Below the pieces are notes generated by a model. It was given only the letters and a program-made list of their open reading frames with translations, was not told the origin of the DNA and did no database searches. Shown in pieces: positions 16,419 to 24,876 of a stretch of DNA of 64,000 nt. This stretch comes from Actinomadura rupiterrae (lineage in GTDB: Bacteria; Actinomycetota; Actinomycetes; Streptosporangiales; Streptosporangiaceae): NCBI RefSeq assembly GCF_024172125.1, contig NZ_JAMZEA010000004.1, positions 682,001 through 746,000 of the forward strand, given 5' to 3'. The first letter of the stretch is position 1. The number at the start of each line of letters is the position of its first letter. The translations under genes and the position numbers were made by a program.

Positions 16419-18203
16419 TCACAAGGCCGGGCCGCGGCCTTGCTTCTGCCTAGCTCCTCCCGAAGCTGCTGACATGGACAACGAGCCGCCCAAGATTGGC
16501 GGCGCCCAAGGCGCAGGCTGGTCGGCCATTGCCAGTGCGACCGGTTCAGGCGTCTCCTGATGCCTTGAGAGCCATGGGTGTTCTTCGGGATCGATGTGGC
16601 GGAGGTGGGCAGAGGCCGCGCCAGCAGCGTCCGCTTGGGCTCGACGGTGCTGAAGGCGGTGCAGATCGGTGATCGCCTCCATCAGTGCCAGGAGGGCGAG
16701 CGCCAGGGTGGTGGCGAGCTGTAGCGCGATGCTGTCGCCGGAGTCGGTGATTGCCAAGACGCGGGCGATGCTGCGAAGTCGGCTTCCCGCCGGTGTCGGC
16801 GCGGGCAGGCGGCCGAAGGGGGGACGCGCTGCACGATCATAGGCCTCGGCTGCCTGCCGAAGATGGCAGTTGCCGGTTACACGAGCGGCCGATCGAAGCA
16901 CGTCTGCCGTAGCCCAGCAGGCATCACGGGCCGCGTAGGGATTGGTGACGGTATGGCGCCGGACCTCGGCGCTGGCAACCGCCGCTGCGCAGGCGGCGTC
17001 TTCATAGATTGCGCGGCGCTCGTCGGCCGACAGCTCGGTCGGCTCGCATCTGCGAGCAGAGCCGTCCTGCCAGGCGTCGGTCAACCGCTGCCACGAGCAG
17101 TCAGCACCGAGCCTTCCACCGGTGTACCAGGTGAGTTGGCCTTGAGCGTCGCGATGATCGGAAAGCGTGACCGCATACCCGGTGATCTGGCCGGAATCAC
17201 GGGTGCTGTGTCGGGTGCGCACCATGATCCCGGCGGACTCAAGACGGGCCAGGAAATCGCCGACGGTCTGGGCTTGGTCCGCAGCCTTGCGGACGGCGGT
17301 CCGGAGATAGGCGCGGACGGTCCGCTCGTCCAGACCGCGTCCGGACACTGCCGGACCGGCAGACGACCAACGCGCGCGGAGCTTCGGCAGAGTCAGGTCA
17401 GCAGCCAGTTTTCCGCCGCCGTACCAGACAGGCGATCCGGCCGCAGTCCGGTAATCCGGCAGCGCGACCGCGTATCCGGTCACCTGGTCCGAACTCTGCT
17501 GGCTGTATCGATGTCGCACCAGGACTCCAGCTCCGCTCAGCAGCTCATAGAACTCTGACTCGCTCCGAGCGGCGGCCGCTGCTTCTTGGACGTGGCGCCG
17601 GAGCACGGACCGGGGATCTTCGGCCTGGCCATTGCGGCGCGCCTTCTCCTGCTCGCCTCGGGTGGCTCGCCGAGGCGCGGTCCGATCGGCCGGGGCGGTC
17701 CGCCGCAGTCCGAGTTCGTCCTCTGCTTCGCGGCAGCCTGCCCGGATGAGGTGCGCGTCGTTCCACACCTCCGGACGAACGCCATCTAGGCGCGCCAGGG
17801 TGGCCACCAGATGAATGTGATCGTCGGCGTGCCGGACCGCAATCCAGCGGACCGCGTCCGGATCGCCGTCCGGAGCGAGCCCGACCCGGTCCATGACCTG
17901 TTCTGCGATCCGAGCCCACTGCGAGTCGGACAGGATCGGGTCCTCAGGTGCTGCCCGCAGCGGCAGGTGCCAGATGGGCTTGTGGTAGTTCCGCTCCCCC
18001 AGCAGCTTCATCGGGTGAGTGAGCAGCGCGTCCAACCGAGAGATGTCTCGGCTGCCGTCGGGACGCTGGGGTGGTTCGAGTTGCCGCGGTTCGTCGAATC
18101 CGGCGACAAGGTGTACGTCTCGATGCTCGCCGTTGGTCCCGGGTCCGAACAGATACAGCAAGAGGCCCCTCAAGCGGGTCCCTCGGCGCGCCTTCCCGAT
18201 CAA
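16419..18203 (-). CDS. relaxase/mobilization nuclease (MobA/VirD2-like)
   Basis: A 594-residue protein. The N-terminal 170 residues hold the relaxase fold: LLLYLFGPG near the start, then WIAVRHADDHIHLVATLAR, the histidine triad-like HxDxHxH metal motif used to nick oriT. Residues 190-420 contain two diverged copies of a module (VLVRHRYSQQ...VTGYAVALPDYR and IMVRTRHSTRDSGQITGYAVTLSDHR), each followed by a WYxGGxLxxD motif. A hydrophobic helix (LATTLALALLALMEAI) lies near residue 510. The start is TTG 18203 with a GGGGAGGG box 7 nt upstream. It follows mobC on the same strand and would nick at the candidate oriT upstream of mobC. Confidence 0.8.
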   Translation of the reverse strand: MIGKARRGTRLRGLLLYLFGPGTNGEHRDVHLVAGFDEPRQLEPPQRPDGSRDISRLDALLTHPMKLLGERNYHKPIWHLPLRAAPEDPILSDSQWARIAEQVMDRVGLAPDGDPDAVRWIAVRHADDHIHLVATLARLDGVRPEVWNDAHLIRAGCREAEDELGLRRTAPADRTAPRRATRGEQEKARRNGQAEDPRSVLRRHVQEAAAAARSESEFYELLSGAGVLVRHRYSQQSSDQVTGYAVALPDYRTAAGSPVWYGGGKLAADLTLPKLRARWSSAGPAVSGRGLDERTVRAYLRTAVRKAADQAQTVGDFLARLESAGIMVRTRHSTRDSGQITGYAVTLSDHRDAQGQLTWYTGGRLGADCSWQRLTDAWQDGSARRCEPTELSADERRAIYEDAACAAAVASAEVRRHTVTNPYAARDACWATADVLRSAARVTGNCHLRQAAEAYDRAARPPFGRLPAPTPAGSRLRSIARVLAITDSGDSIALQLATTLALALLALMEAITDLHRLQHRRAQADAAGAASAHLRHIDPEEHPWLSRHQETPEPVALAMADQPAPWAPPILGGSLSMSAASGGARQKQGRGPAL

Positions 18204-18221
18204 GTCCCGCCCTCCCCTTAC

Positions 18222-18644
18222 TCAGGGCAGACGTCGGCAGATCTCGTCGGCCGCCTGATCGAGCTTGTCGACGGTACGGGCGCACGCTCTGGCGTAAGCG
18301 GCAAGCTGCTCGGTCAGCTCGCCCGAATACAGGGCCGCAACCGACTGGTTGAGATTCACGCCCAATCGGCGCACCTGTCCCCGTGCTTGGACCAGCTCTT
18401 TCAATAGCTCTCGCAACAGCAAGTGGTCCGTGGACGGCTCCCCGGATGCGTGGGCAAGCGCGGCTCGTGCAACGTACGCCCCCAGGGCCAGATGGTCACG
18501 TTCGGCCGCAGAAATCAGCACTGCGTGCTCGGCATCGGAGAGGTAGGCCAGCACCGACCGCGATCGGCGCGGCCGCTGGTGCGTGCGGGTGTTCCTTCTT
18601 GTCGCTGCCCGCTTCTTGCCTGCTGGACGAGGCCCTTCAGCCAC
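18222..18644 (-). CDS. mobC: MobC-like plasmid mobilization protein
   Basis: A 140-residue basic protein. The first 30 residues are Arg-rich; RSVLAYLSDAEHAVLISAAE begins a ribbon-helix-helix-like region, and QVRRLGVNLNQSVAAL is the classic MobC motif (LxRIGxNLNQIA). MobC proteins help the relaxase open oriT. GTG 18644 is preceded by GGAGG at 5 nt. The relaxase gene starts 18 bp after its stop. Confidence 0.75.
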   Translation of the reverse strand: MAEGPRPAGKKRAATRRNTRTHQRPRRSRSVLAYLSDAEHAVLISAAERDHLALGAYVARAALAHASGEPSTDHLLLRELLKELVQARGQVRRLGVNLNQSVAALYSGELTEQLAAYARACARTVDKLDQAADEICRRLP

Positions 18645-18656
18645 TCACACCTCCAG

Positions 18657-18729
18657 CCAGATCGCGCCCGATCTGGCCGTTCTCGACGGTTGGACCGCGC
18701 CCGGTCCAACCCGAAAACGTTACGTTTTC
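18657..18729. other. candidate origin of transfer: three adjacent perfect inverted repeats
   Basis: Three dyads lie immediately upstream of mobC: CCAGATCG-CGCC-CGATCTGG (18657-18676), GGTTGGACCG-CGCC-CGGTCCAACC (18688-18711) and GAAAACG-TTA-CGTTTTC (18713-18729). Two share the same CGCC loop. Position next to mobC and relaxase genes is where oriT is usually found. They could also be MobC operators. No nick site is demonstrated. Confidence 0.55.
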
Positions 18730-19153
18730 CATTTCTTGCTTCGCGCCGGCAGCCCTCGTCCTACTGCGCTGCCTGGGTGCCGAGCCCGTATGGAAGCGCG
18801 GGACGGGCGGGCCGAAGCGGTCCTAGCAATTCATCGACACGGATGGGGCTGCGCCGCGGCCCTCAGCTATCCCCACGTCCCATGGGGTAGGCATCGAACC
18901 CGCTCACGGAAGTCGCAAGCGAACTGGAGGATGGGGTTATCGTCCGAAGTGTCGAGGTCGATCACGAAGGAACTCCCTGATCAGGTTGAGGTTGATCACC
19001 GGCTCCCTCCACTTCGGCTGACTACAGATGACAACCACTGGACTTAAGTAACGCGCTCTGCGCTCCATACTGCGCCAGCGACTACGAAGAGTCAAGAGCC
19101 GAGTTGGACGAGTAGCCACGCCTCCCTTCCCTGGCTCCCCGAGGGGAGGGTGA
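18730..19153. other. intergenic region between oriT candidate and MFS gene
   Basis: No supported gene; overlapping frames lack ribosome sites and coding bias. The region separates the mobilization module from the exporter/peptidase operon. Confidence 0.4.
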
Positions 19154-20389
19154 CTACGGGACGGCAAGCAAGTCAGCTCGCGCTGCGTCCGGCTCTCCAG
19201 CCTTGGATGCTCCCGCCAGCAGAAGGAGTGTTGCCACGACGGTTGAGGCAAGGACACTTGCCGTGAGCACCAGGGCAGCGACGCCCGCGCCGTCGGCTTT
19301 GACGAGCGGGCCGACCAGGACAAGCGCGATGGGTGCGAGGGCGTAAGCGGGGACGAAGTTCCAGCCGTTCACGCGTGCGATCGTCTCGATGGGCAGGGCC
19401 TGCTGGAGCTGGGTGACCCATAGGACCATGTACACCGCTTTGACGACGCCCGAAACGAGCATGCTTGCGGCGATGACGGCTGAGGATGCGCTGAGACCAA
19501 TGGCCAGCGGCGGCGCTCCTGCGAAGATCAGCAGTAGGACGGCGAGCCGGATCGGGTGGCGCGGCTTCCAGCGCACGGCGAGCAGTGCTCCGGCGACTGC
19601 CCCCAGCGCTTCGCAAGCACTCACGACTCCCCAGGTCTGGGCACCACGATGGGTGTCGTCCATGAAGACCGGACCGATGATCTCGACCAGGGTGGCGGTG
19701 GCGATGACGGCAGTGGTGAACTGCAGGGCCATCGCCCACATCCAGCGGTGGTCGGCGAAGTGTTTCCAGCCGGCGGCGAGTTCGGAGAGCGGCCCGGGCG
19801 TGGCCGTCCTGCGGCGGGTGATCTTCAGCCGGAGAAGCAGCGCGGCGCTGACCAGACACGCAGCGGCTTTGAGGATGGCGGCCGGCGCCGCACCGGCTGA
19901 CGTGACGACCACGCCTGCTGCGGTCAGGCCGATCAGGGCACCGATGGCCTCGGTCTGCCCGACGAGCGCGTTCGCGCAATGCCGCTGGCCACTGGGCAGC
20001 AGGTCGGCGGTGATGCTCCGGACGGCGGGCATGAAGATGAAGTAGGTCGTTCCGGACACCAACGCGAGCGCGCACAGCAACGCCGTCGGGGTGTGACGGT
20101 TCAGCAGGCACACGCCGATGGCCACCCAGGTGAGGCTCGCGGCCAGTTCGGCCGCGGCCAGGACGTGGTGGCGTTTGAACCGGTCTCCCAGGAGGCCCCC
20201 GGCCAGGATGAGCAGTGCCGGGATGGCCTTGCAAGCCGCCACCATGGAGATCGCAGCGGCGCTATAGCCGTTGCTCTTCATGCCCCACACGAACGCGACC
20301 TGGCCGAAGCCCACTCCCGCCGAAGAGATGAGCCGTGAGGTCAGCAGCGGCGCCACCGCGGGGTTGGCGAATAGGCGAAGCGCGGTCAC
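19154..20389 (-). CDS. MFS transporter (enterobactin exporter/macrolide efflux-like)
   Basis: A 411-residue protein with about twelve hydrophobic helices and no signal peptide. The loop between helices 2 and 3 reads GGLLGDRFKRHHVLA, the conserved MFS motif G-D-R-(F/x)-x-R-R. The overall pattern resembles the MFS_3/EntS group, which exports siderophores or drugs. Its ATG overlaps the stop of the S9 peptidase gene (ATGA), so the two are translationally coupled. Together with the regulator further upstream they make an export-and-processing unit; the substrate is unknown. Confidence 0.78.
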   Translation of the reverse strand: MTALRLFANPAVAPLLTSRLISSAGVGFGQVAFVWGMKSNGYSAAAISMVAACKAIPALLILAGGLLGDRFKRHHVLAAAELAASLTWVAIGVCLLNRHTPTALLCALALVSGTTYFIFMPAVRSITADLLPSGQRHCANALVGQTEAIGALIGLTAAGVVVTSAGAAPAAILKAAACLVSAALLLRLKITRRRTATPGPLSELAAGWKHFADHRWMWAMALQFTTAVIATATLVEIIGPVFMDDTHRGAQTWGVVSACEALGAVAGALLAVRWKPRHPIRLAVLLLIFAGAPPLAIGLSASSAVIAASMLVSGVVKAVYMVLWVTQLQQALPIETIARVNGWNFVPAYALAPIALVLVGPLVKADGAGVAALVLTASVLASTVVATLLLLAGASKAGEPDAARADLLAVP

Positions 20390-22185
20390 CGGCCGTCCTC
20401 GCCGAGGTGCTTGACGAGGAATGCAGCAGCTTCGGTGTAGGCGCGGATTTCGTTGGCTTGGATGGCGAACCCGTGGCCTTCGTCGGGGAAGACCTGGTAG
20501 TCGACGTGGACGTCGCGGCCTCGAAGCCGTTCGACGAGATTGTCCGATTCGGCGCGAGGAACGCGCGGGTCGCGGGCGCCCTGCAGGACCATCAGAGGGG
20601 CGTTGATGGCGTCGGCGTAGGTGATCGGCGAGTTGGCGAGCAGGCGTTCGGCGTCCCGCTCGGGATTGCCCAGCAGGACGTCGATGACGTTGCGCCAGGT
20701 CGGCGGAGCCTGGGTCGCGAGGGTGAGCAGATTGCTGGGGCCGCAGATCGACACGCCCGCAGCCCAGTCATACGGCAGGCGGGCCAGGCAGGACAGCGCA
20801 GCGAACCCGCCGTAGGAGCCACCGAACACCGCGATCCGGTTGGAGTCGAGGTCGGAGCGGGTGTGCAGGTACTGGACGGCATGGTCCAGGTCGGCCAGGT
20901 CGATGCCGCCCCAGTCGCAATAGATCAGCTTCTGGTAGGCGCTGCCGTAGCCAGTTGAGCCGGCGATGTTGGGCGCGAACACCGCGATCCCTTGGTGGAG
21001 CAGGTGCTGATAGAGCGCCGCGTAGCGCGGACGTTCCTGACCTTCGGGGCCTCCGTGGATCGACAGCAGCACCGGATGCGGTCCTGGCGTAGTAGGACGG
21101 TAGACGAACGCGTGCACCTCTCGTCCATCAGCCGTCGGATAGGTGATCGACTCCGGTCGTACCGGCGTGACCTTGTGCAGCGCAGGAGGCCGACCGTCGG
21201 TGAGGCGGCGCGGGGCGGCCTCGTCGAGATCCACGACCACGATCTCTTCCGGGTGCACGGGCGTGTCCAGCAGCAGCGCCGCCGTCCGCCCGTCCGGCGA
21301 CAGCGTCAGCATCGAAACAACGCCGCTCGGCACCTCCGGCTGGGCAATCGTGTCCCCGCGCTGGACGTACAGGACCGACTGTCCGGCTTCGTTGACGGTC
21401 CAGGCGAGCGTCCCGTTAGCCGCGTCGAGCCCCTCGACGTCCCATTCGTAACGCGCGACCGGGCTCAGGCTGCCTTTCGCGATGTTGTAGAACGCCGCGG
21501 CGGTGTATCCCCACAGGTCGGTCAGCAGGTAGAAGCCGGAGGAGTCCGTCGCCCATGCCTGCGGCTCGAATAGGCCCTCGCCGTGCGTTGCCGTGACGCA
21601 TTGCGGTTTGGTGTCCGAGCGGGTGAGGTCGATCAGATAGGAATCGGACTCGGTGTTGGAGCGCTCGCCCGCGACCAGCAGCCAGCGGGCATCCGGAGAG
21701 AAGGCAACAGGCGTGAATGCCACGTTCTCCTCCGGCTCGAAACGCTGCGTCTCGCCCGTGGCCAGGTCCCGGATCAGCAGATCCTGCACAGCGGGGTCAC
21801 GATCATTAGCCGCATACAGCAGTCGGCGTCCCGCCTGGTCGAACGGCGTCGGCGCGAGGAGACGCTGGCACTCCGGGGCAGAGGCGAGCGTTGTCGGTTC
21901 GACATCGTCCAGGCCGATCTGGAAGAGAGCGAACTGCTCGTCACCCTCGTGGTCGGCAGTGAAGACGATGCCGGTCCCGTCCGGTGTCCAAGCGGCCTGG
22001 CGGACGATCCAGCCAGGCATCTGCGCGAGCTTGCGCGCTGAGCCGCCCTTGGTCGGTACTGTCCACAGCGCCGACCGACCGTCGGCGTTGCTGGAGTAGG
22101 CGATGTCGTCGCCTTCCGGCGAGAAGGCCAGGGTGCGCTGGAAGCGTTGGGCGGGAACGAAGTCCTGGTACTGGAACGAGGGCAT
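20386..22185 (-). CDS. S9-family prolyl oligopeptidase-like serine peptidase
   Basis: A 599-residue protein. The N-terminal 330 residues form a beta-propeller-like repeat series (PDGTGIVFTADHEGDEQFAL, SPDARWLLVAGERS). The C-terminal alpha/beta hydrolase domain has the nucleophile motif GGSYGG (Ser near 457), an Asp near 539 (QGARDPRVP) and a His near 571 (DEGHGF). No signal peptide, so cytoplasmic. S9 peptidases hydrolyse short peptides after Pro or unblock N-termini. Coupling to an exporter suggests peptide processing or self-resistance, as inference. Confidence 0.82.
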   Translation of the reverse strand: MPSFQYQDFVPAQRFQRTLAFSPEGDDIAYSSNADGRSALWTVPTKGGSARKLAQMPGWIVRQAAWTPDGTGIVFTADHEGDEQFALFQIGLDDVEPTTLASAPECQRLLAPTPFDQAGRRLLYAANDRDPAVQDLLIRDLATGETQRFEPEENVAFTPVAFSPDARWLLVAGERSNTESDSYLIDLTRSDTKPQCVTATHGEGLFEPQAWATDSSGFYLLTDLWGYTAAAFYNIAKGSLSPVARYEWDVEGLDAANGTLAWTVNEAGQSVLYVQRGDTIAQPEVPSGVVSMLTLSPDGRTAALLLDTPVHPEEIVVVDLDEAAPRRLTDGRPPALHKVTPVRPESITYPTADGREVHAFVYRPTTPGPHPVLLSIHGGPEGQERPRYAALYQHLLHQGIAVFAPNIAGSTGYGSAYQKLIYCDWGGIDLADLDHAVQYLHTRSDLDSNRIAVFGGSYGGFAALSCLARLPYDWAAGVSICGPSNLLTLATQAPPTWRNVIDVLLGNPERDAERLLANSPITYADAINAPLMVLQGARDPRVPRAESDNLVERLRGRDVHVDYQVFPDEGHGFAIQANEIRAYTEAAAFLVKHLGEDGR

Positions 22186-22232
22186 GACGCTCCTGATGTT
22201 GGAAGAACAGCTACTGAGGTTGGAGTCGAGGG

Positions 22233-23231
22233 CTACTGGATCCAGCCGCGGCGGACGGCGGCAGCGCCGGCGGCGAAGCGTGAGGCAGCCCCCAACTCCT
22301 CGCGGATGAGGCTGAAGCGCCGCCGGACGGTCGTGGTGCTGATCTTCAGACGGCGTGCGATGGCGTCGTCGTCAGCCCCCTGGGCCAGCAGCTCCAGCAC
22401 GGCGCGCAGGTCTTCGCTGAGCGGGTTGTCAGGCCGCACGGCCCCGATCGGAGTCGCTCGCTCCCACAGCAACTCGAAGTACTCCCGCAGCGCCCCGACG
22501 ATGACCGGCGAACGAACGACGACCGCGCCTGTCATCCCCGTCGGCCCGAGCGGGAGAAGCGCCACGCTCGCATCGACGAGCTTCATCTTCATCCCGATGC
22601 CCGCCAGCAGCCGGGATTCCTCGCCCAGCTCGGCGGCGCCAGCGATGTTCTCCGCGACGACGGGATGCTCGGCAAAGCGGCTTTCGTAGATGGTGCGACA
22701 CCGCACCCCGCTCCGCAGGGCGGGCGGCGGAGCGATGACCATGGTGTCGTCGATCGGACGGTCGGTCACGTAGTTCTCCAGCGTCAGCCAGTCACGCCTA
22801 GCCGCGTTCACGAGAACCCCCGACAGCCGCGTGATCTCCTCCGGCTCGGTGACGACCTGGATCAGCCCACGGGACTTGTCCTGCTCGCTCTCGCCCGTCG
22901 ATGGGGCGGGGACGTAGTCGATCAGCCGCCGATGGCCAGCGAGAAAGCGCTCATGCTCACCACTCAGCCGCTGGTTCATCTCGGCCAGCACCGCCTGGAG
23001 CGCCAGGTGCGGCGGCGTCGGAATCAGCCGCGGCGCCTCCCCGGGCTCGGGTGCTTCAAGGGCCATCCCCCGGTCGAGCAGGGCCGTAACAACTTCCGCC
23101 GGTCCCAAAGTCTCCGGCACCCGCTTGGAAGAGCATCCCCGCTCTTCCAGCAACACTCGGTAGGCGCGATACAGCTCGTCCGGAATGATCCCTTCCAGCA
23201 GTTGCTCGGCCACCTCAGGTCCGTCTCCCAC
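22233..23231 (-). CDS. helix-turn-helix regulator (TrmB/LuxR-like)
   Basis: A 332-residue protein. The N-terminus (YRAYRVLLEERGCSS, EVVTALLDRGMAL) resembles a TrmB-type winged helix region, the middle has a phospholipase D/TrmB-like effector region of about 150 residues, and the C-terminal ELLAQGADDDAIARRLKISTTTVRRR is a LuxR/sigma-4-like helix-turn-helix. This arrangement is common in actinomycetes beside biosynthetic genes. It lies 47 bp upstream of the S9 peptidase gene on the same strand and is the likely operon regulator. Confidence 0.72.
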   Translation of the reverse strand: MGDGPEVAEQLLEGIIPDELYRAYRVLLEERGCSSKRVPETLGPAEVVTALLDRGMALEAPEPGEAPRLIPTPPHLALQAVLAEMNQRLSGEHERFLAGHRRLIDYVPAPSTGESEQDKSRGLIQVVTEPEEITRLSGVLVNAARRDWLTLENYVTDRPIDDTMVIAPPPALRSGVRCRTIYESRFAEHPVVAENIAGAAELGEESRLLAGIGMKMKLVDASVALLPLGPTGMTGAVVVRSPVIVGALREYFELLWERATPIGAVRPDNPLSEDLRAVLELLAQGADDDAIARRLKISTTTVRRRFSLIREELGAASRFAAGAAAVRRGWIQ

Positions 23232-23509
23232 ATCACTTCCTTAACGGTTGGCGACTATGTCGACACGAAGAGTAACAGGGCACGACGCGGCTGAGCGTTT
23301 CTCACCAGTGACCGGAACTGATCACCTCAACCGGCACCAGCCCGAACCGCCCAGGAACCCATGATCAACAGGCTCTCGGGCCACTCCTGACACCCTGCGG
23401 TCAGCGCTCCAGCGAGACCACTTCCTGTCTTGAGGATTTTGGGCGTGGCGTCTGACCAGGCCGTTCAGCTTCCATCAGGGCAATCGTTCAACGACAACAA
23501 GGAGACCCC

Positions 23510-24148
23510 ATGCGCAGGCAAACTCGGGACGACATCATGATCGACCTCACCCGGGCACCGGACTACGCCAATCACCCGCTCCCCAGGCCAAGGAGAACGG
23601 CCCCCCATCGCCTCACCAGCACGGACGGCGACCGCAGACTGCCCGCCCAGCGGCTGCTTCACAGCATCGCCCGGCCGCTCCACTGCGGAGTCACTGGTCC
23701 CTTCACCATCGACTGGCTTCGTGCGGCCTTCCTGGAAGCCCTCATCGAAGACGAACGCCTCCCCGACGTCGTCACGACCCAGCAGGACCTGAGCCTCATG
23801 TTCCGCGATCACCAGGCCGAATTCCACAACGCCCTCGGGGACCGGCTCCACGTCTTCCCAACCTTGGAGGATTCGGTCGAGCACCTCGAAGCCAAGGCCG
23901 ATGACATCCGCGCGGGCCACACCGCACCGATCACCGTCTGGATCACCACACCTGGGGACCACACCGACGTCATCCACCAAACAATCGAGTACTGGAGCGG
24001 CCTCGACCTGATCGCCCTGCTTCGCGGCCACTGGCCCCACGGCCCCAACCGCCACCCACGCCCCGCCGCCTGGCCCGCCACATCCACCCAAGAATTCGAC
24101 ATACCGCCGGTAGCGGAGGCACTCACAGCCCTACAGCGGCAGAGGTAG
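23510..24148 (+). CDS. hypothetical protein
   Basis: A 212-residue soluble protein of unknown family. AAGGAG lies 5 nt before the ATG. The first 60 residues are basic and proline-rich; residues about 65-185 are a folded region with PFTIDWLRAAFLEALIEDE and PITVWITTPGDHTDVIHQTIEYW. No catalytic motif was recognised. The 280 bp before it contains nothing I can name. It is the last gene before the CRISPR island. Confidence 0.6.
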   Translation: MRRQTRDDIMIDLTRAPDYANHPLPRPRRTAPHRLTSTDGDRRLPAQRLLHSIARPLHCGVTGPFTIDWLRAAFLEALIEDERLPDVVTTQQDLSLMFRDHQAEFHNALGDRLHVFPTLEDSVEHLEAKADDIRAGHTAPITVWITTPGDHTDVIHQTIEYWSGLDLIALLRGHWPHGPNRHPRPAAWPATSTQEFDIPPVAEALTALQRQR

Positions 24149-24313
24149 CCTCGTCCGAGGCCAGCGAGCATGAGCAACCGAGCTCCAGCAAGCTGGCCTC
24201 GAAGAGGAACGCCTGTGTCTCAACACCAAAGGCAAGCAGCAAGCGAGAGTTCAAACACCGACAATCGCCGACAGCCTCGTCATGTGAACTTGTGAACCCG
24301 CAGGCCGCAAAGT

Positions 24314-24464
24314 GTCGTCCCCGCGCCCGCGGGGGTGGTCCGGCTTTGGGGTCCGGTGCGCCACCACCGGACCCGTCGTCCCCGCGCACGCGGGGGCAAT
24401 CCGAGAACGCTGACGCCCCACTACACCACGCAGGGGTCGTCCCCGCACGTGCTGTAGTTCAGAA
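24314..24464 (+). CRISPR. relic of a type I-E array (three repeats, last one degenerate)
   Basis: Repeats start at 24314, 24375 and 24436, an exact 61-bp period (29-bp repeat, 32-bp spacer), which is the I-E spacing. The first two begin GTCGTCCCCGCG and keep the GCGGGGG stem; the third keeps only GTCGTCCCCGCAC. No type I-E cas genes are in the window. A similar two-repeat relic lies at 54675-54753. The 150 bp between this relic and the 191-bp direct repeat contains no recognised feature. Confidence 0.75.
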
Positions 24465-24650
24465 GGAGCCGACCGACTCGTCGCGCGGCCGCTTGGCCGA
24501 CCTGCACACCGAGATCGGCCTCGGATGGGCGCGTTGGCCGGATCGACCACGCGCCCGTCTTTCTGGTCTCTCCGTACGCGCGACCTCTCGGGTGGACGGA
24601 TAACGCCCACGTTTGTCCTTCGAGAACAACCATCGCCAATCAGCCTGAGC

Positions 24651-24841
24651 GCTCCGGTTACGTTAAGTAACTGCCTTGCGGTCATCGTTGCGTGGCGGCT
24701 CCGGCCCTCTGGTGGGCACATCGTGGGCACGGACTGTCAATGGAGATGGCCGACAGCGGTGTACCTAGTGGACTGTTGAACTGGGAAAACGGGAAATTGG
24801 AGGACCGCAAATCATGACGTAGTACCGGTCACAGAGAGCTG
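24651..24841. repeat. 191-bp direct repeat, copy A (attachment-site-like)
   Basis: It aligns without gaps to 54833-55023, with about 166 of 191 positions identical by hand count. It includes two GTGGGCAC motifs 11 bp apart (24712 and 24723), which look like integrase arm-binding sites, and ends CAGAGAGCTG. In copy B this end runs into the tRNA-Ser half; here it runs into the distal end of CRISPR array 1. Confidence 0.75.
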
Positions 24842-24876
24842 GTCGGCGGATCCCCGGATCCGGGGGAGCCGATCAG

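Noticed and set aside
24651..24841. Possible second tRNA fragment at direct-repeat copy A
   Set aside because: Homology to copy B stops at CAGAGAGCTG and no anticodon, T-arm or acceptor sequence follows.
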